This document shows, in pieces, positions 1-8,064 of a stretch of 12,693 nucleotides of DNA; position 1 is the first letter of the stretch, and every line of letters starts with the position of its first letter. Source of the DNA: Bremia lactucae (lineage: Eukaryota; Oomycota; Peronosporomycetes; Peronosporales; Peronosporaceae); contig NC_090614.1 of NCBI RefSeq assembly GCF_004359215.1, positions 3,357,984 to 3,370,676 on the forward strand. The letters are read 5' to 3'. The notes beneath the pieces were generated by a model that had not been told where the DNA came from, did not search any database, and worked only from the letters and a program-made list of their open reading frames with translations. The position numbers were made by a program, and so were the translations under genes.

Positions 1-514
1 ACGCTTTTCTGTCCGCCATAAGTGCCGAGTAAGCCCACTCTGAGGCCTTACCGCGCAGATGCGACATAGCGTACGACACCATCCGGCTGTCGTCCTCGAT
101 GAGCTGGGCGACACCACATTGCTCCACGGCTAAAAGCCAGTGGACAATCGTGTGCGCCGCAGTTCCATCGAACTTGGGCGGGTCCATCCGAATGGGCCTC
201 GGCTGATGCGGCCGGGCAGAGAGCATCTCAACAGTCCTGTTGAGAGCCTCGCTCCGAGCCTGCTCATGCCTCAGCTCATCCTGAGTCTGAGTGACGGACT
301 CCGCCGCAGCATGGCTCTGTGCCTCGGACGCGGCCCTCCGCTGTCCGAGCACAAATGCCTCAAACTGCTCCAACTGAGCAACATGTTGCTCAGGAGGACT
401 ACCCAGGAGCCTGGCCAGGGCTTGTTCACCAAGTCCCTGCGCCATTAGCCCTGCCACCTCCCGATGATGTTCGGAGAGGTGGGGAAAATGAGCCCAATCA
501 ATGTTGAGGCTCAT
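1..514 (-). CDS. Gag, N-terminal 171 codons, Gypsy copy A (runs off left edge)
   Basis: Read from the ATG at 514 towards position 1, the frame stays open for 171 codons with no stop and leaves the window. It begins MSLNIDWAHFPHLSEHH. The middle is rich in Gln, Glu and Ala (around residues 50-100, for example EQHVAQLEQFEAFVLG) and is probably helical. A Pro-rich link (RPHQPRPIRMDPPKFDG, about residues 108-124) leads into the start of a retrotransposon Gag capsid-type domain (IVHWLLAVEQCG, then HLRGKASEWAYSALMA). Gag would form the cytoplasmic particle that packages the element RNA. The ATG lies about 45 bases inside the primer-binding site, as expected for Gag. Copy D (7.2-8.0 kb) is a frameshifted relative, and copy C at the right edge has the same first 22 residues. 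The long plus-strand frame here is its antisense shadow. The family assignment is firm; activity of the full element cannot be judged. Confidence 0.85.
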   Translation of the reverse strand, partial: MSLNIDWAHFPHLSEHHREVAGLMAQGLGEQALARLLGSPPEQHVAQLEQFEAFVLGQRRAASEAQSHAAAESVTQTQDELRHEQARSEALNRTVEMLSARPHQPRPIRMDPPKFDGTAAHTIVHWLLAVEQCGVAQLIEDDSRMVSYAMSHLRGKASEWAYSALMADRKA

Positions 515-550
515 CCTCACGTACACACGCAGAGATGCGGGTCGTGGGAA

Positions 551-568
551 GGATTTCAAGTGCTACCA
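551..568 (-). promoter_or_regulatory. Putative primer-binding site of copy A
   Basis: On the minus strand, TGGTAGCACTTGAAATCC starts two bases inside the inferred LTR end. TGG next to an LTR is the usual complement of a tRNA CCA end, which primes minus-strand DNA synthesis. The same 18 bases sit at the same place in copy C. The tRNA itself was not identified, and the match could be as short as 8-10 bases. Confidence 0.45.
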
Positions 569-570
569 AG

Positions 571-1123
571 TGTAGGCGGGCACGTCGTAATGCGGCCACG
601 CTCTACTTAGCACACACCCTAGCACAGCGAGGAAGCGGTTTGCACCTGCTTCTCTTGCGTGCAGTGAGGTAGTTGTGGTGGGCGCGCAAGCGACCTCACC
701 CAACACACTAAGAACTCTGGTGAAGTGACGTCACGGGAGCGGTAATCCGTCTCCTCGTGCGCACTTACCAAGTAGGTAGTAAATTTCAGACTGATTTATA
801 TTTAATAGAATTAAATACAAATACCTATTTTTACCAATTAAAATGATATCTCTATAGATATCATTTAATATGTATTGCGAGCGTATCTTTATAGATACCT
901 CGCGTAACTGATGACGCTAGCCGTCATCATGGATGACGCTGGGCGTCATCCCTCCTAATGTGAATGCACCCATGTGCATCACATCCACAAGGGTTGGTCA
1001 CAAATGTGCACCACACCCGAGTGTTGGGTCTAATTACTATTATTTAGTAATTGACCATCCCCTTAAGTACCAAATGTACTTAATGGGGACTGTGTAACAT
1101 TAGGGCAACTCTAGCCCGTTACA
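571..1123 (-). mobile_element. 5' LTR of Gypsy copy A (553 bp)
   Basis: On the minus strand the repeat starts TGTAACGGGC at 1123 and ends GCCTACA at 571, giving TG...CA ends. A near-identical copy in the opposite direction is found at 12006-12569, and a diverged copy at 8065-8556. The segment holds a series of short perfect hairpins (842-865, 909-929, 931-951, 1032-1052, 1059-1088) and an AT-rich stretch at 780-870 that may include promoter or polyadenylation signals. Boundaries are inferred from the alignment of the three copies and from the neighbouring primer-binding site. The second LTR of this element lies outside the window, so LTR age cannot be estimated. Confidence 0.75.
842..1088. 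repeat. Hairpin cluster in LTR A
   Basis: At least five perfect or near-perfect stem-loops follow one another: AATGATATC/GATATCATT (842-865), TGATGACG/CGTCATCA with a 5-base loop (909-929), GGATGACG/CGTCATCC with a 5-base loop (931-951), AATTACTA/TAGTAATT with a 5-base loop (1032-1052) and AAGTAC/GTACTT inside a CCCC...GGGG frame (1059-1088). Counterparts of these stems occur in copies C and D, some with both sides of a pair changed together. They lie in the transcribed or promoter part of the LTR, so RNA structure or a DNA-level process are both possible. Confidence 0.8.
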
Positions 1124-1208
1124 AATGTATTATCGAAAAGGTAGATAATTTTTGGGAATATTACTTTACATAGTAATATTTGGAAAGCTTATTCATTAGT
1201 GGATATAG
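1124..1208. repeat. Inverted fragment of the LTR B end
   Basis: Plus-strand bases 1131-1203 resemble the reverse complement of 1498-1572, at roughly three quarters identity by eye. They share the blocks AAAAGGT, GGGAATATTACTTTACATA and GGAAAGCTT. The piece abuts LTR A on the left and LTR B on the right. The simplest reading is an older LTR B copy in the opposite direction, cut by the insertions of A and of the adjacent LTR B. Confidence 0.6.
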
Positions 1209-1639
1209 TGTAACGGGGCACTGCGAACTTGTACTGCTTCAGTACAAGTCCACTTTGCACTGCTCATGTGCAAGTGGTGCCACACGTCACTTCACGTACA
1301 CTAGTACGTGCAGAGAAAAACACTTGTTTTAAAGAGGATAAAAAGTAAACTGTATTTAATATATTTAAGTTCTTCTATTTCTATCTTTATACAAACTAAC
1401 TTAATTATAAACTAATACAAAACATGTAATAAAGTTTTCTCTGTCTTTCTCTTTGCGCGCGTTCAGCGCTGATTGGACCGCGGAGAAAAAGGATATAATG
1501 GCCAATAACTACCGATGGAAAAGCTTTCCGAATATTACATATGTAAAGTAATATTCCCCAGATATTTTTCACCTTTTAGATACTATATTTATTAAGAACC
1601 TTTAAGTGTTAATTTCATATAACAATACACCCCGTTACA
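1209..1639. mobile_element. LTR B, apparent solo LTR (431 bp)
   Basis: The segment is bounded by perfect 10-bp inverted ends, TGTAACGGGG at 1209 and CCCCGTTACA at 1639. It contains hairpins (ACTTGTACT/AGTACAAGT at 1227-1249, CACGTAC/GTACGTG near 1294-1311, GAATATTAC/GTAATATTC at 1530-1556). It also has an AT-rich stretch with AATAAA near 1427, which would fit a plus-strand polyadenylation signal. No internal retroelement sequence is attached, and the flanks (tatag on the left, cactc on the right) do not form a target duplication, so one side was probably rearranged. On the right it interrupts an integrase coding remnant. Orientation is not settled. Confidence 0.65.
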
Positions 1640-1775
1640 CACTCGATGGTGCATCATGGAGCTCGTGAAGTATCTTTAACTTGAGATCTGTGTCATGAGG
1701 AGCATAGATTATTAAGGGATCACAAGCTGACAGCAGATGCCATTACATGCCATCGCTGTCAGAAGAGCAGCTTGC
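1640..1775 (-). pseudogene. Gypsy integrase N-terminal remnant
   Basis: The minus strand reads CDPLIIYAPHDTDLKLKILH and then ELHDAPSS, which closely matches the integrase of copy D at 4.65-4.75 kb (CDPLRIYVPHDTDLKLMILH). This is the start of the His2-Cys2 zinc-binding domain. The frame is cut by LTR B just after DAPSS, before the second zinc-binding His. It is too short to assign to a family; it could be the missing 3' part of element E, displaced when D inserted. Confidence 0.7.
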
Positions 1776-1998
1776 CTTACGTCAACAAAGCAACAATCTC
1801 GTCGTCTGCGCTAGCTAGTGCAGCGACCATTCGTGAAAGCGCTGCCCATGAAAGCGCAGCTGCTTCTCAGTTAAGTAAAACCACAACACTTGTCGTATAA
1901 ACCGTCATTTACAATGGCTCTGACGCAGAAGATCCTAAGAGTAAAGCTCCACCGACGGCACGTGAATGTGTCCAGTCGTGTCACATGCCAGTCACATT
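1776..1998. other. Unassigned segment next to the integrase remnant
   Basis: No gene was recognised. A short plus-strand stretch reads like Ala/Ser-rich protein (ATIRESAAHESAAASQLSK) with a stop soon after. By position it could be the RNase H-integrase linker of the decayed element at 1640-1775, but it does not align with copy D by eye. Confidence 0.3.
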
Positions 1999-2350
1999 GA
2001 ACGTGGTTATTTTACTGGTGGCATACTAATGATGCCACCTCCATTAGAATAACCTTATTCGGATGGAACGAGTGCATCGCTCCTAGCGATACGGACTCGG
2101 AAAGCTAGGGATTGTAGAAAACGAGGATGGCCTGTGCACTAAGGAGAAACTTGGAGAGTAAGAATATATATATGTATTGCTTGATCGTGGCGCTCGCGCC
2201 CGATCTTCCTTTGCCTTGTTGTCTTTGGTTCTCATGCGTCCGTTCCAGTAGTCGACCGGTTTCGCAACTGCCCATGCGACTGCTCCCAAGAGTCGTCCTG
2301 CATGCGACTGTTCACATCAGTTTCCAACAGGGATATCACACGCGTAACGC
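1999..2350. other. LTR-like noncoding segment with hairpins and TATA-like run
   Basis: A nested stem-loop starts near 1999: an outer GGTTATT/AATAACC encloses GGTGGCAT/ATGCCACC with a 7-base loop. A second hairpin ATCGCT/AGCGAT (3-base loop) lies near 2077-2091, and an alternating TATATATAT run near 2165. This resembles the hairpin-rich LTRs elsewhere in the window, but no paired copy, LTR ends or primer-binding site were found. Small frames across it show no recognisable protein. Confidence 0.3.
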
Positions 2351-2984
2351 GAATCCTCCAGCATTAACTTTTCCGATAGGTCCAGGCAACGTTTCAGCCT
2401 TTGGTAACCCTGGCAATAATTCGCGCGGACATCGTGAAGATCTTAAGTCAGTCGCGAGACTTGACTTTCGAGATTCCCGTCAGTCGTTCAGCAGCGCTCA
2501 GTGCCTGCGACTAAAAAGATGCGGGATAGGCTGCCGAGAATAGTTGGGCGAAATCGCAGCTCCTATCGGGCGCACCTGCACTAATGGATGCTGCTGGAAA
2601 CAAACGCTGCCTTGTTGGAAGGTTAGCTGCCCGCCACTCTGTGCAGAAGAAACATCAAACCCTCGTCCGTGGAGAGGATACCCAAAGCTTTTTGACGCTT
2701 GGGAAGCGCGCTACTCTAATGCACATAATTAATATCGCATCTATCGTTCGTGGAAGGCTCAGGGGAAAAAGGTTAGGCCGTGCTTCCCCGATGCCGATCG
2801 TGTTGCATTCAAAACCATCAACTGGCCTCTGCACACCGGAACTCCTGCATCGATTTCAGCCACATTACGATGTGGCGAGACAACGGTCGCAACGACTTAA
2901 CTTCGCTCGCTAGCTTGTCCGAGAAATCATGGATGGTACTGTACCCCTTGTTTTTTTTCTGATCACGCCGCTCCTGCTTAACCA
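2351..2984. other. Unidentified sequence, possible decayed coding DNA
   Basis: Several short plus-strand frames exist (up to 138 codons in total, beginning before this segment) but none matches a family I know. One frame near 2660-2830 has a protein-like look (LFDAWEARYSNAHN, then YRSWKAQGKKVRP after a stop), which may be remnant coding sequence. By position the 3' untranslated region and 3' LTR of element D should be here, but no copy of the 8.1-8.6 kb LTR was seen. Confidence 0.25.
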
Positions 2985-3339
2985 TTCGGAACTAGCAGAG
3001 CAATAGCTGGTGATCCTTCTCATAAGCAGACACCAGGCCCGGTATGTCGACGCGCAGTGCGTCGACCATTGGCCGGAGGAGTCATTCGGCTGAAAGTTTT
3101 TCACATTCTCCGTCTCCCTCACCAGATCGACGCTCGACTCACAGCCAGCGCCATCATCGGCTCCTTAGACGGATATGGCTATGTGATCTCTTCTGAATCA
3201 CCATACCGTTTTCGACGACCCATGTAAGATACGGGGTGCGTCTTCAAATACGGGGGAAGGGTGATCCTATAATTTAGGTCTCCAACCTCTCCGACCACCG
3301 TAAACTGTCCGATGAAACGCGGCAATAATTTCGTAGTAC
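2985..3339 (-). pseudogene. Copy D integrase C-terminus: GPY/F module and chromodomain remnant
   Basis: From 3339 downwards the minus strand reads [13 protein letters not shown], then [20 protein letters not shown] and VSYMG. This is the GPY/F module typical of chromovirus integrases. After a stop (following DSEEIT), a frameshifted tail gives VKNFQPNDSS and then LLRPMVDALRVDIPGLVSAY, which fits the end of a chromodomain that would steer integration to marked chromatin. A perfect 8-bp hairpin (GTCGACGC/GCGTCGAC, 3046-3066) falls inside it. Stops and frame changes show it is dead. It continues upstream across the mitochondrial insert at 3340-3541. Confidence 0.75.
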
Positions 3340-3541
3340 CCCTTCGGTAAATCCTGATTTACACCACCAGGTCTAAAAAAAGCAGCATACATACGTGCAC
3401 CAGAAACACGTTCATAAAATTCCATCAATTTTTCACGCTCTTCAAAAAAAAATGATTTAATATGCTTAAAACTTTTTAAAATACCAGCCGTATATAAAAA
3501 CCAAACCAGATTTTTTGCAACACCACGTACAGAGGGAGGAA
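3340..3541 (-). pseudogene. nad7: Mitochondrial DNA insert (NUMT) with nad7 fragment
   Basis: Minus-strand bases 3446-3339 read [18 protein letters not shown] and then [18 protein letters not shown]. These match the strongly conserved core of NADH-ubiquinone oxidoreductase subunit 7 (49-kDa subunit of complex I) in block order, with AT-rich third positions. In oomycetes this subunit is encoded in mitochondrial DNA, so a copy inside a nuclear retrotransposon is a NUMT. The insert interrupts the integrase of copy D exactly between AVSVL and KLLPRFIG, and agtac occurs at both edges (3335-3339 and 3542-3546). The outer 85 or so bases (3447-3541) are also AT-rich but do not read as the expected upstream nad7; they may be diverged or a second mitochondrial piece. 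It is not functional. Confidence 0.8.
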
Positions 3542-4780
3542 AGTACAGAAACTGCATCTCTAGGTAGGGTAGCAGTACTTAATAGTGCTATTTCTCCCAC
3601 TTTAAAGCACTTATTGTTTTGCAACCATTTTGCTCTGCAAATTGTCTTTACCTGTTCTGTGCGCTCGCCATCGCGTTACGGACTTTTCGTGTGATGGCTA
3701 ATCGCTCCTCCACAAAGCAATGAGCCTCGCTCACGGTTAAGCATCAAACTCGTCAATGACACCGCCGAGAGGTTGGTCAAAGGACGTAGTTGTAAGTAAC
3801 GAAACATCGTTACTGTCGGGGAGCACATGACTTTCTTGCCATTGATCCATACTGACCACTGCTAAACCAGCAGGGCCACTAGGGCAAGTTTCGTTCGTTG
3901 ACATGATATTCTCGCGGGTCATCGTCATATTGACGAAATTGTGTCCCTCTTTCGCACCGAGCATAGTGAAGGGCCCTCCCCCACTAAGACTCGGGCTGCG
4001 CACAAACAAGACTGGCGTCCGAGGATGGCGGAGTCCGTTAATTTAAAACGGTGGCTCACCCAAGCTGGCGTGGACACTGTTATTTATAGCGAACTCCACA
4101 GAAAGCAATTGTTTGCTTCATTCTTTGGGATTTGCTATCGTGCGCAAGACATCCGCCACGACCCGATTGGCACGTTCTGCTTGCATCGGTCTGGGGTTGA
4201 TCTGCGGTCAACATGTGGAGCTTGCTACCCAGCAGCTCAAACACATGACGCCAAAAACCCGACGTAAAGCATATATCCGGGTGCATACTTTGGACTCGGG
4301 CATTCCGTGTTGTCGGTAAACATGATCCAGGAACAACAGAGATGTTTCCTTGCCTGGGATCGATGTATTACAGGTGATAAATTCACCATCTTGCTCAGTC
4401 TGTCTACAAAGACGACGCACCCCGTCTGACCCTTATGCTTAGGCGGCTTGCAAAACATGAAGTCCAGACTGACTGACTTCCAACAGTCCGTTGGAATAGG
4501 CAGCGGCTTAAACAGCGCACTGCTAGGCGGTTGCAGCCTTTATGCGCTGACACCGTTCGCAGGAGTGAATATAATTGGCCACCCATCTATATAGATGTGG
4601 CCACCAAAGTTCCTTTAACACTTGTAAGTATGTCGTTTCGCGGCCCAGATGCCCACTTGATGGCGCATCATTAATCTCGTGAAGGATCATCAGCTTGAGA
4701 TCTGTGTCATGCGGCACATAGATTCTCAAGGGATCACAAGGTGACAGCTGATGCCATAGTAGGTCATTGCTGTAGCTCAC
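3542..4780 (-). pseudogene. Copy D integrase, zinc-binding domain and DDE core, frameshifted
   Basis: Read downwards from 4780: the His2-Cys2 zinc finger is intact (HEINDAPSSGH, then CERCQRIK). The catalytic core begins near 4465 (SLDFMFCKPP, VVFVDRLSKMV) after a frame change. The LFLDHVYRQHGMPES block follows in another frame. The block that should hold the second catalytic Asp is altered to HPDICFTSGFWRHVFELLG. GSKLHMLTADQPQTD leads to the third catalytic position, where a one-base deletion breaks the frame. The C-terminal linker is partly readable (SPSLSGGGPF near 3990; FVEERLAITRKVRNAMA near 3700; [20 protein letters not shown] near 3590). Integrase would insert element DNA into the chromosome. 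At least four frame breaks and stops make this a pseudogene. Confidence 0.85.
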
Positions 4781-5277
4781 CGATTTGGCTTAGCCTTCAG
4801 GTGCGATGGAAGGGAGGCCTTTCGTCCACTGAAGCGATCCAGCAGCAGACGACAATGTTCGCCCTGACTGTAGCTCTCCTTTATTCCGGAGGTTAACAAG
4901 CTCGTCACGTGATAGACCTTCATGGCTGCGAACGTTGAGGACTTAACTTGTGAGTTACATTTTCCTGGTATTTGCGTCGAAGTCTGGTCTGCTCGATAAT
5001 GCGTCAGCAGAGACATTCGACTTACCCGGCATGTATATGACGTTGAATTTAAAATTAGAGAAGAATGTAAGCCATCATGCCTTTCTAGGCTAGAGGTGCG
5101 GTGAGTTAATAGCGGCCGCAAAGATGCGAGATCCGTATAAACCACGAATTGTTCGGTGCCCAACAGGTAAGCTCGAAACTTTACAAGCGCATACTTTATA
5201 AGAAGTAGCTCCTTGTCAAGCACAGGGTAATTCAGTTCCGCGGCTTTTAAAGGGCGCGACTGAGAGCCACCACTCAG
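4781..5277 (-). pseudogene. Copy D RNase H remnant
   Basis: From about 5250 the minus strand reads SRPLKAAELNYPVLDKELLL and then IKYALVKFRAYLLGTEQFVV, followed by YTDLASLR. This is the central part of a Gypsy RNase H with the DKEL Glu and the YTD Asp. In a second frame near 4990-5060 come FNVIYMPGKSNVSADALSSR and RPDFDA, the end of the domain. The first catalytic Asp block (usually D-A-S-D-like) is absent because a deletion joins RT directly to this point. The linker to integrase is readable in pieces. The domain would remove RNA from RNA-DNA hybrids during reverse transcription; here it is broken. Confidence 0.85.
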
Positions 5278-5900
5278 TTGAATGTCGCTGGTGCGTTTTT
5301 AAGCCTTGGGGCATCACAAGCCACTCCCAAAACATACCGCTTGTGATGCTTACTGCTGTTTTACCTCATCGGACTCTCTCATGAGTACCTGATAGTAGCT
5401 ATATTTTATAAATACAACGCAGAAAAGATAATTGACTTCTCGATGGAGCTCAACAAAACATTTTTCCGTGGGATTGGCGTTTGCGCCGGAATGGTGGCTT
5501 ATTCTAAGCTTGAACCACGCGCCATCCACCTGTGGCTTTACGCACACAGAAGGTCGGGCTGCAGTGAGGCGACTTGCTCTCACGTACATGTTCCGCCTTG
5601 GCTCGTTTGTCGAAGAGATCATCAATATAGTCGATTTATTCTTTTGCCAACGGCCATTGCCTGGTCACACAATACTGGTGCCAGGTTCTAAATCAATTTC
5701 GTGCCCGATCCCTTATCAGCCGGTATGCAGCACGGCACTTCTTCAAGGAACACATCACGATATTTCCTCAGAATCTTAAAATACGGGCTGTCTCTCAAGG
5801 CATCCCAGCCTCTTGCAGAGAATTGTTTCATTTTATACGTTTCTAGGACGCCCTTGACCATTGTGGACAAAGAACAACAGTCCAGTACTTCGTGAATCCT
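5278..5900 (-). pseudogene. Copy D reverse transcriptase, N-terminal half only
   Basis: The minus strand shows ordered RT landmarks across several frames: EIDLEPGT near 5690, SPHCSPTFCVRKATGGWRVV near 5530-5590, YYQVLMRESD near 5380-5400, then GMFWEWLVMPQGLK near 5300-5340. The sequence then jumps, within about 12 bases at 5265-5277, into RNase H (SRPLKAAELNYPV). The YxDD active-site block, thumb and connection domain are therefore missing. Upstream, 5690-5870 reads RGWDALRDSPYFKILRKYRD and VFLEEVP, the usual approach to RT. The enzyme could not have worked after the deletion. Confidence 0.85.
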
Positions 5901-6400
5901 TGTTTACTACAGTTCGAACAGGAACAGATCGCACGGTATCCCTGGGAGATTTACAATCTCATCGGCAGATTTAAGGACGTGCTGGAGCACCTAAACAGAG
6001 AATGCCTCCGCAATTTCGTCATCGACGGCCTCAAACACCTCGTTCGAACGCCCATCCTCTTTTTGTCAGGATCAATCCAAAGGTCACTCGTTATGACGTG
6101 CATTTGATCGCCCTTAAATGTTGGGTACTCGTTCTCCGCGTAACCCCGACCTTTGACCAGTAAGAGGGTGCCGTTGCTCTCTCGGCTAACGAACCCCTTC
6201 CGACCGCACCAGGCTCTGTGTCTGTTCTTGCGACGCATGACCTTTTGTCAGCTCGCTGTCTACTACCACAGGCTCTCGGCTCTTTTCAGGACTATTGAAC
6301 GCATTACTACTTGTCATCATCCTTTCACTATCTCAGTCTCCATGAGCTTGGTAGGACTTGGTGACGTTTGACATCCCGTCAACGTTCTTTCAACTGTGTC
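5901..6400 (-). pseudogene. Copy D protease-RT linker, decayed
   Basis: By position this joins protease to RT. One minus-strand frame of 95 codons (5951-6238) is open and Arg/Lys-rich at its start (RRKNRHRAWCGRKGF, then NGTLLLVKGRGYAENEYPTF). It has no recognised domain. It is included because it is collinear with the rest of the element; the plus-strand frames here look like shadows. Confidence 0.45.
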
Positions 6401-6800
6401 CGACACGACATCAGTTGGATACGCATCTCGCAGGAGCACATCCTTTTTGGTGTCCTGCGTAGAGTTAGCAACTGTGCGTGTTCGCCAGTGTATCCATGGT
6501 TGGTGCCTTGCCCACCATGTCATGCCTACAGAAGTTGAAAATGCTAGGTTCATACGGACTCTCCATACCTAGCATTTTCAACTTCTCTCTACAGGAAAAG
6601 TCACTAAAACTGAAGACGAGCTCAGGTTAAGCTTCCTTAGACTTTACAAGAGCGCCGTTAGCTAAACGAGTGGTCGCCTTTTTTTGCTTGCCATCCTGGC
6701 AAAGCGACTCATACATCCTGTTTTAGAGACGCGAGTTTCACCATATTCTGTGATGCTCCCGAATCCATGAGAAGAGTCATTACCTAGGCATAGCCTCGTA
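6401..6800 (-). pseudogene. Copy D aspartic protease, disrupted
   Basis: At 6780-6721 the minus strand reads MTLLMDSGASQNMVKLASLK. The DSGAS is the retropepsin active site. After a frame change come KKATTRLANGALVKSKEA, a stop, FSFSDFSCREKLKMLGMESP and YE. The block that should give the D-x-I-L-G strand is replaced by a foldback sequence (hairpin 6531-6585), and coding resumes with GMTWWARHQPWIHWRTRT near 6505. Protease would cut Gag-Pol into mature proteins. The frame break, stop and replaced strand make it inactive. Confidence 0.8.
6531..6585. repeat. Perfect 19-bp inverted repeat in the copy D protease
   Basis: GAAGTTGAAAATGCTAGGT at 6531-6549 is followed by a 17-base loop and its exact reverse complement at 6567-6585. 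On the minus strand the 6567-6585 arm codes for expected protease sequence (EKLKMLG), whereas the 6531-6549 arm stands in place of the expected next strand. So the 6531-6549 arm is best explained as a secondary copy of the other. Confidence 0.9.
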
Positions 6801-6957
6801 TTCGAGCGCTATAGAGCAGCAGAGTTGAGGTCCAAAATTTCGGTTTCTCATGGACTTTGCTATTCATTTGTTCGAAATCTTTCAGCTTAGGGGTTACTTC
6901 AGAGTTCGCGTCAGCAGGGCAGCCTGTCCCTACTGCGCGCCTGTATTTTTCGAACCC

Positions 6958-8008
6958 TCAATAGTCGATGCAGAACTCACGCGTCTTGCACGATGGTTCT
7001 TGCCACCACCCTTCGGGTAGGGAGTCGTCTTGCCTGGGCGTCTTAGCACCAGCAGGGACACTGGCATAGGAGCGAGCTATTGTACGGCCACACTTGCCGC
7101 ACTTATAGCAGCCTACGTCTGCATTGCTCAACTCCATAGGAGTGGCATCCAACCTTTTGGACGACGACTCATATCTAACTGTCGCCGAGCCACTGTTAAA
7201 GATTGCTCCTCAACGAAGGCAATTTGGATTGCCTCTTCCATCGCCGACGGCACCTTCTTAAAAGGGCCTGTCGCGATGGTCCATACCACAGTCCGTTTAT
7301 GAACGTGGGCACCTTAATGTGTTCCGGTATCGAATTCACACCAATGGATGTTGACAGCGAGCGCATCTCGTACATAAACTGTTGCAGATATCGCTTCGCC
7401 TGTCGCGCTCCAAAGAAGCGCGCCTGAAGCAACACTTCGTTGTTCGGCGGCTGGTACATGGCGCGAATCTTTTCCTTGAAGATCGCCATTCAGGGAACAC
7501 CTTTCTGTCCGCCATAAGCGCCGAGTAAGCCCACTCTGAGGCCTTACGCGCAAATGCGGCATGGCGTACGACACCATCCGGCTGTCGTCCTCGATGAGTA
7601 CTGCCGCACCGCATTGTTCTACAGCTTACAGCCAGTGGACAATCGTGTGCGCTGTAGTTCCATCGAGCTTGGGCGGGTCCATCCGAATGGGCCTCGGCTG
7701 ATGCGGCCGGGCGGAGAGCATATCAATAGCCCTGTTTTGAGAGCCCCACTCCGATCCTGCTCTCGTTCAAGCTCATCCTGAGTCTTAGTGACGGACTCCA
7801 CCGCAGCATGGCTCTGGGCCTCGGACGTGACCCTTCGCAGTCCGAGCACGAATGCCTCAAACTGCTCTAGCTGAGCAACATGTTGCTCAGTTGGAGCAGT
7901 GTAAGAGCCTGGCCAGAGCTTGCTCACCAAGTCCCAGCGCCAAGTGCTCTGCCACTCGATGATGTTCAGAGGATGAAGAAAATGAGCCCAATCGATATTG
8001 AGGCTTAT
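6958..8008 (-). pseudogene. Copy D gag, start codon lost and frameshifted
   Basis: Aligned with intact gag A, the start ATG has become ATA at about 8008 (ISLNIDWAHF). Readable blocks follow in shifting frames: PTEQHVAQLEQFEAFVLG near 7890, SEAQSHAAVESVTKTQDELE near 7810, MVSYAMPHLR near 7570, then a one-base loss before KASEWAYSALMADRK. A capsid-like part follows at 7489-7196 (IFKEKIRAMYQPPNNEVLLQ, RYLQQFMYEMRSLS). The end carries a damaged zinc knuckle near 7105 (CYKCGKCGRTIARSY), in which the His and last Cys of CX2CX4HX4C are missing. Gag would form the particle and bind RNA. This copy shows what the rest of the family A gag probably looks like beyond the window edge. 6801-6957 is an unrecognised link to protease. 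Confidence 0.85.
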
Positions 8009-8064
8009 CCTTACTGACACGCTCAGAGAGACGGGTCGTGAAAAGGACTACCAGTGATATTATG

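Noticed and set aside
140..507. Two plus-strand frames (102 and 62 codons) near the left edge
   Set aside because: They are antisense to the intact gag frame on the minus strand; the same shadow appears opposite gag D at 7554-7781.
1209..1639. MITE or DNA transposon with terminal inverted repeats
   Set aside because: The ends TGTAACGGGG...CCCCGTTACA begin TG and end CA and share their first seven bases with the Gypsy LTR family here, so an LTR fits better; the question of orientation remains open.
2127..2913. Plus-strand frames of 138 and 109 codons as genes
   Set aside because: No recognised domain, no continuity between frames, and the first overlaps an LTR-like hairpin/TATA segment. Kept only as unassigned sequence.
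3267..3557. A standalone 96-codon nuclear gene
   Set aside because: Its ends read as Gypsy integrase in other frames and its middle as nad7, so it is a chance fusion of a NUMT with retroelement sequence.
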